A DNA stretch of 5,243 nt from CAZWDO01 sp964632485 [NCBI: uncultured bacterium] (GTDB taxonomy: Bacteria; JAGOEH01): positions 1-5,243 of the forward strand of contig CAZWDO010000052.1 in NCBI GenBank assembly GCA_964632485.1, read 5' to 3'. Position 1 is the first letter of the stretch. The number at the start of each line of letters is the position of its first letter. The position numbers and the translations under genes were made by a program. The notes under the pieces are model-generated. The model had not been told where the DNA came from and did no database searches. It worked only from the letters and a program-made list of their open reading frames with translations. This document shows positions 1 to 5,243 of this stretch, one piece after another.

Positions 1-1554
1 TCATTGTAAACTGTGTTTTTCCCAAATGAATTCCGCGATATTCCTCTCCTCGCTGCTGAACAAAATTCCGATCAGATAGATTTCTTTCCCCTCAGATCGA
101 TATTTTTCGGCATACTTCTGCTCTTTAATTTGTCTGATCGGCGGTTCCGATGAATCGACTTTGAACTCGAATATCATGATCGAGTTGGACGTTTTGAGCG
201 TAATATCGATTCTGCCGCGGTTAGTGACCTCTTCGGCGATCAGCTCGAACCCGAGAGCGGCGAAAAAGGTGTACATCACGGACGCATAGTATCCCTCATA
301 GCGGCTGATCGTGTTTTTAACATAGTTGTTGTAGGGAATCGACGCGAAAAATGAGGTTAATGATTGGTTCAGAGCTTCAAATTCATGTTTGAGTATCTGG
401 TTTTGTACCATCTGAATTCTGAGCTTGTTTTCATGTCTGGTATCAGTAAGAAAACTTTTAAACAGTGCATTCAAAGAAAGCTGAATTTCCAGGTTGGGGA
501 TGCGCATTTTATAGCTGAGCTCACCGGTGATTTGATTCTCTATTTTTTCTGCGAAAGTCAGATACCCGGTCTGCCAGAGCAGAGCGATCAGATCGATGTT
601 CTCCACATCGATTGAATTAAGGGTCTCTTCTCCGACAATGCAATTTTCCAGGTTGGGGATATAATAATCGCCTTCCTTGAGTTTATCGATCAGGAACTTG
701 GGGCTGCCGGTCTCCCACCAGTAGTTTCGATATTGATTCTGATTGGAGATGAATAGTAAAATATCAAAAGGATTGTACAACGGCTCCCCAAAGTAATTGT
801 AACCGTTGTACCATCGTTTCAGCATATCTACATTGACATCTTGTAAATGTTCCATGAAATGAGCTTCTAAATCATTCTGCGTGTAGCCGGTAATCGCCGC
901 GTAGTCCGAATTGATCGTAATATCCAACAGATTGTTCAACTGGCTGAACAGGTTGGTCTTGGAGAATTTGCTGACCCCGGTGATCAAGACGAATTTCAAA
1001 TATGAATCCAGGTTTTTAATTATCCCGTAGAAATCCCGTAAGCTATCCCGAGCTTTGAGCGCCATTTCCGGGTCGGCGATATTATCTAAAATCGGTTTGT
1101 CGTACTCATCGATCAATATCGCGACCGGTTTTTGAAATTTGCTTGTCAACTCCTTGATCAGCTCATCGAAAAATAGAGGGTTAAAATCAGTATTTTCGCA
1201 CTCAACTTCATATTGCCTCATGATTTCGGTCAACCGATAGCGGATATTTTTATCGATCCCAAATTCAGTTTGATAACCGCCACCGCTGAAATCGATTTTT
1301 ATGACCGGATATGAGTCCTCCCAATCCCATTTATCCTCAATATAAAGGCCCTTGAACAGTGGCTTGTTCCCGTTGAAAATCTCGTGCAATGTATCGATAA
1401 ACAGACTTTTTCCGAACCGTCGGGGACGGGAGAGGAAGTAATATTTACCCGTGGCGATGAGCTTATGCGCGAACCGGGTTTTATCAATATATACATAGTT
1501 TTCCTCAATGATTTCCCGTAGGTTTTGGATCCCGATCGGCAATTTTTTAAGCAT
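1..1554 (-). CDS. AAA-ATPase-like / PD-(D/E)XK nuclease-fold protein, copy 1
   Basis: A 517-residue protein of the AAA-ATPase_like plus PDDEXK_9 architecture. The N-terminal domain (about residues 4-210) opens with LPIGIQNLREI and a YVYIDKT motif. It has a family-type Walker A, SRPRRFGKS (42-50), a Walker B, AILIDEYD (145-152), and a sensor-like ITGVSKFSK (191-199). A middle region carries the family signature WYNGYNYFGEPLYNPFD (248-264). The C-terminal nuclease fold (about 418-512) shows E420, D450 in GRIDI, and E463/K465 in FEFK, followed by a QIKEQKYAEKY helix (475-485), so all expected acidic and lysine positions are present. ATP binding and nuclease activity are inferred from motifs; the cellular role is unknown (cytoplasmic, with no signal peptide or membrane segment). 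The ATG start has a good ribosome binding site 8 nt upstream. The protein is identical to copy 2 through S515 and then ends LQ-stop, because the repeat stops at base 10. The stop codon is the first three bases of the window. Confidence 0.93.
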   Translation of the reverse strand: MLKKLPIGIQNLREIIEENYVYIDKTRFAHKLIATGKYYFLSRPRRFGKSLFIDTLHEIFNGNKPLFKGLYIEDKWDWEDSYPVIKIDFSGGGYQTEFGIDKNIRYRLTEIMRQYEVECENTDFNPLFFDELIKELTSKFQKPVAILIDEYDKPILDNIADPEMALKARDSLRDFYGIIKNLDSYLKFVLITGVSKFSKTNLFSQLNNLLDITINSDYAAITGYTQNDLEAHFMEHLQDVNVDMLKRWYNGYNYFGEPLYNPFDILLFISNQNQYRNYWWETGSPKFLIDKLKEGDYYIPNLENCIVGEETLNSIDVENIDLIALLWQTGYLTFAEKIENQITGELSYKMRIPNLEIQLSLNALFKSFLTDTRHENKLRIQMVQNQILKHEFEALNQSLTSFFASIPYNNYVKNTISRYEGYYASVMYTFFAALGFELIAEEVTNRGRIDITLKTSNSIMIFEFKVDSSEPPIRQIKEQKYAEKYRSEGKEIYLIGILFSSEERNIAEFIWEKHSLQ

Positions 1555-1562
1555 CGGTTAAT

Positions 1563-1567
1563 TCCTT
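1563..1567 (-). promoter_or_regulatory. Ribosome binding site, ATPase/nuclease copy 1
   Basis: On the minus strand this reads AAGGA, 8 nt upstream of the ATG at 1554. It supports that ATG as the start, as does the conserved family N-terminus (LPIG) beginning four residues later. Confidence 0.75.
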
Positions 1568-1615
1568 GGTTATGGATCAGCGCGAATATATGTGTTACTC
1601 AATCAATCTCATTAA

Positions 1616-1644
1616 AATATAATCAGATAAATTCTGTTTGTCAA
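1616..1644 (-). promoter_or_regulatory. Sigma70-type promoter, ATPase/nuclease copy 1
   Basis: On the minus strand a perfect TTGACA (-35; plus coordinates 1639-1644) is followed after 17 nt by TATATT (-10; 1616-1621), one mismatch from TATAAT. Transcription would start near 1609, giving a leader of roughly 55 nt. The whole promoter lies inside the duplicated block, whose end is only 6 bp beyond the -35 box, so each gene copy travels with its own promoter. Confidence 0.65.
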
Positions 1645-1662
1645 TTGAAATCTGTTTACCAA
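1633..1662 (+). repeat. Imperfect 12-bp motif pair across the repeat edge
   Basis: TCTGTTTGTCAA (1633-1644, inside the large repeat) recurs as TCTGTTTACCAA (1651-1662, just outside it), with 10 of 12 bases the same at an 18-bp period. The second motif is absent next to copy B. It could be a paired regulator site over the divergent promoters, a trace of the duplication junction, or chance. Confidence 0.35.
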
Positions 1663-1672
1663 CTATTATAAT
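1645..1672 (+). promoter_or_regulatory. Candidate promoter for the cotransporter, spanning the repeat edge
   Basis: TTGAAA (-35, 1645-1650) and a perfect TATAAT (-10, 1667-1672) are separated by 16 nt. The -35 hexamer is the last 6 bp of the large repeat and the -10 is in unique DNA, so this is a junction promoter. It abuts the opposing -35 of the ATPase/nuclease gene, and the palindrome TCAATTGA (1641-1648) covers both. Transcription would start near 1679, leaving a 5' leader of about 155-175 nt. At the other repeat copy the same TTGAAA is not followed by a -10 at the right spacing. Confidence 0.55.
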
Positions 1673-1703
1673 CGAATTTCCCAAATTTGCAAGTCAATAT
1701 TCA

Positions 1704-1725
1704 AGGAAATCGAGCTTTGTTTCCT
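1704..1725 (+). other. Small hairpin in the cotransporter 5' leader
   Basis: AGGAAA (1704-1709) pairs perfectly with TTTCCT (1720-1725) around a 10-nt loop. The stem is short and AT-rich and no U-run follows directly, so it is not a convincing terminator. It would lie in the leader of a transcript starting near 1679. No known riboswitch is recognised here. Confidence 0.2.
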
Positions 1726-1749
1726 ATAACTTTTATCGACATGAAATTC

Positions 1750-1778
1750 TTTACCAAATCTTAACTTGCTTTTATAGA
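1750..1778 (+). promoter_or_regulatory. Second, weaker candidate promoter for the cotransporter
   Basis: TTTACC (1750-1755), 17 nt, then TATAGA (1773-1778), each 4 of 6 to consensus. It lies wholly in unique DNA and would give a short leader, so it may represent a promoter independent of the repeat. It is considerably weaker than the junction promoter upstream. Confidence 0.3.
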
Positions 1779-1799
1779 GAGGTGGATTTATTTTAAATC

Positions 1800-1850
1800 A
1801 TGTCTGAAAAAGCGGCGCGTCATATCCGCTACCATGAAGAAAGGAAATGA
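1800..1850 (+). CDS. Possible 16-codon upstream ORF overlapping the cotransporter start
   Basis: ATG at 1800 opens a frame of 16 codons (MSEKAARHIRYHEERK) ending in TGA at 1848-1850. This frame differs from that of the cotransporter, overlaps its annotated ATG (1834), and stops one base before the alternative GTG start (1852). A GAGAGGTGG stretch (1777-1785) could bind ribosomes, but its 14-nt spacing is long. If translated it could couple termination to reinitiation at the GTG. There is no homology argument, so chance is likely. Confidence 0.15.
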   Translation: MSEKAARHIRYHEERK

Positions 1851-3459
1851 AGTGTTTCAAAGCATTGGCAACACATTAGCCGGAATAGGACTGTTTTTGA
1901 CCGGCATTCGCCTGATCACCAACAGTTTTAAAGGCATCACCAATCGCAGGCTGCGCCGGTTTTTTCTGAAATGGACGCAAAAGGGGCTGGTCAATGCCGC
2001 ATGGGGAACGCTGATCGGGGCATTGACTCAAAGCAGCTCCAGCGCTACCTTCATCCTCGCGGGAATGCTTTCCGGCGGGTTGATTACCTTTATCAATGCC
2101 GCTATAACCCTGACCTGGGTGGAAATCGGCACGACTCTGCTGGTTTTTTTAGCATCCATTAAAATGAAGCTGATCATTATCTACTTGCTGGCCGTGGCTG
2201 GTTTCTTTTTCAGTATGGATAAAAAGGGAAAAAATTCAACCCTGGTACACGCTCTTCTCGGGATCGGCCTGCTGCTTTTCGGCTTCGATCTGCTCAAAAG
2301 CGGCGCCATGCAGCTTACTGACACGCTGTGGATACGGCAATTAATCCAACGCGCGCAATCTTCGTTTCTGCCTTTGTTTTTTTTAGGTGGCGCATTGCGC
2401 CTGACAAGCCAGTCATCTTCAGCCGTCACCATCCTGGTGATGCCATTGACGCTGGCGGGTATTTTCAACCTGGAGCAAAGTCTGTTGGTCGTTTTTGGCA
2501 CCGCATTGGGTTCCGGAATATCAACTGCGCTTCTTTCCATGGATATCAGCGGCGCTCCACGCAAACTCAGCATTTATAAAATGATCAGCGACCTGAGCGC
2601 GAGCGCGGCGCTAATGGGGCTCTTGATCATCGAAAAATTTAGCGGCCTGCCCCTGATCAAGGCGTTGATCCAGCGAGCCGCGACCCTCCCTGAACTGCAA
2701 ATCTCCATTGCGTTTCTATTACTCAAGCTCGCGCCGATTGTCTTGCTGTTGCCCAATCTTGCGTGGATTGAAAAAATAATTGACCGCATAGCGCCCCGAA
2801 TTGAACACGAAAGCCTTTCCCAACCGGAATATCTAAGCGAAACCGCGCTGGAAAATCCCGATACCGCCTTCTTCCTAATCGAAAAGGAACAAAACCGAAT
2901 TATTGACCGGCTCCCCGAATACCCGGGAGAATTACGCGATGAGGCTCGTCTCGCCAATCCCGATATCATTACTGCCGAAACCTATCATTTAGCTGATCTC
3001 AAATTGCTGGAAGAAATTCGACATTACATATCCCAGCTTCACTATCAATCCCTTTCCTACCAAGCCTCGGAGCAATTACTGATAATTCAAAACCGGAATT
3101 TATTCCTGTCATCGCTGGAGGCAACGGTCAATCAAATCGTTCAAACCTCATTGAATGAATCAGTGTCGCCTTCATTGCTTCAATTGCGGGGAAATTTGAT
3201 TGAATCTTTGCACATGCTCCTCGATTCCATGCGGGAAATATGCAGGAACAGAGACGCCGAGGAATTGGACATGTTATCGCGATTAACTGATAACCGCAAT
3301 GGAATCATGGAAAATATTCGAAAAAAATATATATCGTTGGAGACGGAGATGGAAGCGGAACACCGGATGTTTCTGCTGATTATGACTGATCTGTTCCAAC
3401 GGGCGGTGTGGCTGATTCATGAAAACATTTATTTAATCAACATCGAAATCAATTCATAA
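1834..3459 (+). CDS. Na+/phosphate cotransporter family protein with PhoU-like C-terminal region
   Basis: A 541-residue inner-membrane protein resembling the bacterial NptA/YjbB branch of the Na/Pi cotransporter family (PF02690), which moves phosphate with sodium, outward in YjbB. Two inverted-topology repeats are visible. The first (about 10-110) has QSSSS at 66-70 followed by IGTT (98-101); the second (about 137-235) has QSSSA at 193-197 followed by a GTALGSGIST segment (222-231). Hydrophobic helices occur at about 10-30, 54-80, 85-108, 112-128, 137-155, 197-235, 252-267 and 288-308. The cytoplasmic remainder (about 335-535) is charged and helical, as expected for a PhoU-like domain. Length matches YjbB (about 540 residues). 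The GxN normally preceding IGTT is WVE here, and the second segment has A where N is usual, so ion or substrate handling may differ. ATG 1834 is the longest standard start, but GTG 1852 has the better ribosome binding site. It is divergent from ATPase/nuclease copy 1 and convergent with copy 2. Confidence 0.88.
   Translation: MKKGNEVFQSIGNTLAGIGLFLTGIRLITNSFKGITNRRLRRFFLKWTQKGLVNAAWGTLIGALTQSSSSATFILAGMLSGGLITFINAAITLTWVEIGTTLLVFLASIKMKLIIIYLLAVAGFFFSMDKKGKNSTLVHALLGIGLLLFGFDLLKSGAMQLTDTLWIRQLIQRAQSSFLPLFFLGGALRLTSQSSSAVTILVMPLTLAGIFNLEQSLLVVFGTALGSGISTALLSMDISGAPRKLSIYKMISDLSASAALMGLLIIEKFSGLPLIKALIQRAATLPELQISIAFLLLKLAPIVLLLPNLAWIEKIIDRIAPRIEHESLSQPEYLSETALENPDTAFFLIEKEQNRIIDRLPEYPGELRDEARLANPDIITAETYHLADLKLLEEIRHYISQLHYQSLSYQASEQLLIIQNRNLFLSSLEATVNQIVQTSLNESVSPSLLQLRGNLIESLHMLLDSMREICRNRDAEELDMLSRLTDNRNGIMENIRKKYISLETEMEAEHRMFLLIMTDLFQRAVWLIHENIYLINIEINS
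1837..1845 (+). promoter_or_regulatory. Ribosome binding site favouring a GTG start at 1852
   Basis: AAGAAAGGA ends 6 nt before an in-frame GTG at 1852. By contrast, the 20 bases before the ATG at 1834 contain no purine-rich site. The GTG would start the protein at FQSIGNTLAGIG, directly at the first membrane helix, and shorten it by six residues. This GTG may be the true start. Confidence 0.45.
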
Positions 3460-3535
3460 ACAATGCCGGAGTCGTCACTTATTGAACATCCGCAGATAGG
3501 CAACGATTTTCCGACGAAGGCGGTCTCGGCGCTTT
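3460..3535. other. Convergent intergenic spacer
   Basis: The 76 bp between the cotransporter stop and the stop of ATPase/nuclease copy 2 contains no convincing gene. No strong intrinsic terminator is seen for either strand; the best candidate (CCGA...TCGG followed by CGCTTTT, about 3511-3536) has only a 4-bp stem. Transcripts may therefore run into each other. Confidence 0.5.
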
Positions 3536-5116
3536 TCAATTCCCGGACTTTTTAATCGCCAGCTTCAACTCACTGTGTTTTTCCCAAATGAATTCCGCGA
3601 TATTCCTCTCCTCGCTGCTGAACAAAATTCCGATCAGATAGATTTCTTTCCCCTCAGATCGATATTTTTCGGCATACTTCTGCTCTTTAATTTGTCTGAT
3701 CGGCGGTTCCGATGAATCGACTTTGAACTCGAATATCATGATCGAGTTGGACGTTTTGAGCGTAATATCGATTCTGCCGCGGTTAGTGACCTCTTCGGCG
3801 ATCAGCTCGAACCCGAGAGCGGCGAAAAAGGTGTACATCACGGACGCATAGTATCCCTCATAGCGGCTGATCGTGTTTTTAACATAGTTGTTGTAGGGAA
3901 TCGACGCGAAAAATGAGGTTAATGATTGGTTCAGAGCTTCAAATTCATGTTTGAGTATCTGGTTTTGTACCATCTGAATTCTGAGCTTGTTTTCATGTCT
4001 GGTATCAGTAAGAAAACTTTTAAACAGTGCATTCAAAGAAAGCTGAATTTCCAGGTTGGGGATGCGCATTTTATAGCTGAGCTCACCGGTGATTTGATTC
4101 TCTATTTTTTCTGCGAAAGTCAGATACCCGGTCTGCCAGAGCAGAGCGATCAGATCGATGTTCTCCACATCGATTGAATTAAGGGTCTCTTCTCCGACAA
4201 TGCAATTTTCCAGGTTGGGGATATAATAATCGCCTTCCTTGAGTTTATCGATCAGGAACTTGGGGCTGCCGGTCTCCCACCAGTAGTTTCGATATTGATT
4301 CTGATTGGAGATGAATAGTAAAATATCAAAAGGATTGTACAACGGCTCCCCAAAGTAATTGTAACCGTTGTACCATCGTTTCAGCATATCTACATTGACA
4401 TCTTGTAAATGTTCCATGAAATGAGCTTCTAAATCATTCTGCGTGTAGCCGGTAATCGCCGCGTAGTCCGAATTGATCGTAATATCCAACAGATTGTTCA
4501 ACTGGCTGAACAGGTTGGTCTTGGAGAATTTGCTGACCCCGGTGATCAAGACGAATTTCAAATATGAATCCAGGTTTTTAATTATCCCGTAGAAATCCCG
4601 TAAGCTATCCCGAGCTTTGAGCGCCATTTCCGGGTCGGCGATATTATCTAAAATCGGTTTGTCGTACTCATCGATCAATATCGCGACCGGTTTTTGAAAT
4701 TTGCTTGTCAACTCCTTGATCAGCTCATCGAAAAATAGAGGGTTAAAATCAGTATTTTCGCACTCAACTTCATATTGCCTCATGATTTCGGTCAACCGAT
4801 AGCGGATATTTTTATCGATCCCAAATTCAGTTTGATAACCGCCACCGCTGAAATCGATTTTTATGACCGGATATGAGTCCTCCCAATCCCATTTATCCTC
4901 AATATAAAGGCCCTTGAACAGTGGCTTGTTCCCGTTGAAAATCTCGTGCAATGTATCGATAAACAGACTTTTTCCGAACCGTCGGGGACGGGAGAGGAAG
5001 TAATATTTACCCGTGGCGATGAGCTTATGCGCGAACCGGGTTTTATCAATATATACATAGTTTTCCTCAATGATTTCCCGTAGGTTTTGGATCCCGATCG
5101 GCAATTTTTTAAGCAT
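3536..5116 (-). CDS. AAA-ATPase-like / PD-(D/E)XK nuclease-fold protein, copy 2
   Basis: A 526-residue protein identical to copy 1 over residues 1-515, so it has the same P-loop (42-50), Walker B (145-152), WYNGY signature (248-252) and nuclease residues D450, E463 and K465, all intact. After S515 the reading frame leaves the duplicated block and adds ELKLAIKKSGN, where copy 1 has LQ. This basic tail lies past the end of the nuclease fold (about residue 512) and is probably dispensable. The start is the same ATG with AAGGA 8 nt upstream, and the promoter is duplicated too, so both copies should be expressed. No frameshift or stop has accumulated. The stop is 76 bp from the convergent cotransporter. 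Which copy is the parent cannot be decided from the window. Nuclease and ATPase activity are inferred; the biological role of the family is unknown. Confidence 0.93.
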   Translation of the reverse strand: MLKKLPIGIQNLREIIEENYVYIDKTRFAHKLIATGKYYFLSRPRRFGKSLFIDTLHEIFNGNKPLFKGLYIEDKWDWEDSYPVIKIDFSGGGYQTEFGIDKNIRYRLTEIMRQYEVECENTDFNPLFFDELIKELTSKFQKPVAILIDEYDKPILDNIADPEMALKARDSLRDFYGIIKNLDSYLKFVLITGVSKFSKTNLFSQLNNLLDITINSDYAAITGYTQNDLEAHFMEHLQDVNVDMLKRWYNGYNYFGEPLYNPFDILLFISNQNQYRNYWWETGSPKFLIDKLKEGDYYIPNLENCIVGEETLNSIDVENIDLIALLWQTGYLTFAEKIENQITGELSYKMRIPNLEIQLSLNALFKSFLTDTRHENKLRIQMVQNQILKHEFEALNQSLTSFFASIPYNNYVKNTISRYEGYYASVMYTFFAALGFELIAEEVTNRGRIDITLKTSNSIMIFEFKVDSSEPPIRQIKEQKYAEKYRSEGKEIYLIGILFSSEERNIAEFIWEKHSELKLAIKKSGN

Positions 5117-5124
5117 CGGTTAAT

Positions 5125-5129
5125 TCCTT
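5125..5129 (-). promoter_or_regulatory. Ribosome binding site, ATPase/nuclease copy 2
   Basis: AAGGA on the minus strand, 8 nt before the ATG at 5116; it is the duplicate of the site at 1563-1567. Confidence 0.75.
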
Positions 5130-5177
5130 GGTTATGGATCAGCGCGAATATATGTGTTACTCAATCAATCTCATTAA

Positions 5178-5206
5178 AATATAATCAGATAAATTCTGTT
5201 TGTCAA
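5178..5206 (-). promoter_or_regulatory. Sigma70-type promoter, ATPase/nuclease copy 2
   Basis: TTGACA (5201-5206), 17 nt, TATATT (5178-5183) on the minus strand, identical to the promoter of copy 1. Only the sequence upstream of 5212 differs between the copies, so any UP-element or regulator site beyond the -35 could make their expression differ. Here that flank is A-rich (5210-5230). Confidence 0.65.
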
Positions 5207-5243
5207 TTGAAAAAGGAAAATTTCAGAAAAAACTACTATCTGC

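Larger units (their letters stand above)
10..1650. repeat. 1,641-bp direct repeat, copy A
   Basis: Bases 10-1650 match 3572-5212 at a constant offset of 3,562 with no indels; line-by-line reading found no substitution. The match breaks at base 9/3571 (a versus c) and base 1651/5213 (t versus a). The block holds the promoter, ribosome binding site and codons 1-515 of the ATPase/nuclease gene. The two ends are not inverted repeats of each other, and I see no matching short duplication in the flanks, although only 9 bp of left flank is available. Confidence 0.95.
3572..5212. repeat. 1,641-bp direct repeat, copy B
   Basis: Second member of the repeat pair, in the same orientation as 10-1650. Its left flank encodes the longer C-terminal tail of copy 2. 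Its right flank (5213-5243) is an unrelated A-rich 31 bp with no recognisable feature. No terminal inverted repeats, transposase or site-specific recombinase is visible in or beside it. Confidence 0.95.

Noticed and set aside
364-615. 83-residue plus-strand open frame, repeated at 3926-4177
   Set aside because: It is antisense to the middle and C-terminal part of the ATPase/nuclease gene, has no family resemblance, and occurs twice only because the host gene does.
10-1650. Insertion sequence with terminal inverted repeats
   Set aside because: The two ends (ACTGTGTTTTTC and the reverse complement of the other end, TTTCAATTGACA) do not match, no transposase is encoded, and no target duplication is seen.
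1651-1833. Phosphate-regulon (Pho) box or riboswitch upstream of the cotransporter
   Set aside because: No CTGTCAT-type tandem repeats and no recognisable riboswitch core; only a short AT-rich hairpin.
2181-2969. Long minus-strand open frames (130 and 131 codons) opposite the cotransporter
   Set aside because: They have low-complexity, arginine- and serine-rich composition typical of antisense shadows. The opposite strand carries a clear membrane transporter.
3511-3536. Possible terminator between the converging genes
   Set aside because: The stem is only 4 bp with a loose loop; not enough to call an intrinsic terminator.
3463-3555. 30-codon plus-strand ORF just after the cotransporter stop
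   Set aside because: It has no ribosome binding site, overlaps the 3' end of ATPase/nuclease copy 2, and has no recognisable sequence.
1-5243. CRISPR array, tRNA or rRNA genes
   Set aside because: No regularly spaced short repeats and no cloverleaf-like or rRNA-like sequence was seen on either strand.

Overview
The window is bacterial and is dominated by one structure: a 1,641-bp direct repeat (10..1650 and 3572..5212, constant offset 3,562 bp, no difference found by eye). Each copy carries the same gene on the minus strand. Between them lies one plus-strand gene for a sodium:phosphate cotransporter-like membrane protein. The repeated gene encodes a two-domain protein, an N-terminal AAA-ATPase-like P-loop domain and a C-terminal PD-(D/E)XK nuclease-fold domain (Pfam families AAA-ATPase_like and PDDEXK_9). 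This family is often present in many copies per genome in Bacteroidota and several environmental or candidate phyla, and its function is not settled. No taxonomic marker is present. Mid-range GC, sigma70-like promoter hexamers and purine-rich ribosome binding sites suggest a free-living mesophilic bacterium, but the phylum cannot be named with confidence.

Layout: 1..1554 (minus) is ATPase/nuclease copy 1, whose last two codons lie outside the repeat. 1555..1833 is a divergent intergenic region with a strong minus-strand promoter inside the repeat and a strong candidate plus-strand promoter lying across the repeat edge. 1834..3459 (plus) is the cotransporter with a PhoU-like C-terminal region. 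3460..3535 is a short convergent spacer. 3536..5116 (minus) is ATPase/nuclease copy 2, with an 11-residue C-terminal tail that copy 1 lacks. 5117..5212 is the duplicated upstream region and 5213..5243 is 31 bp of unique sequence.

The main points are as follows. The duplicated block is compact: a promoter, a ribosome binding site and a gene lacking only its last codons. No terminal inverted repeats, target-site duplication or transposase are visible. At copy 1 the outer end of the block supplies a plausible -35 box for the neighbouring transporter, with the -10 box in unique flanking DNA, which is how an inserted element can alter expression of its neighbour. The transporter sits between identical direct repeats, so homologous recombination could delete or amplify a 3.56-kb unit. 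Nothing visible links the ATPase/nuclease and the transporter biochemically; their association is best read as positional. An assembly artefact at this long identical repeat cannot be excluded from sequence alone.
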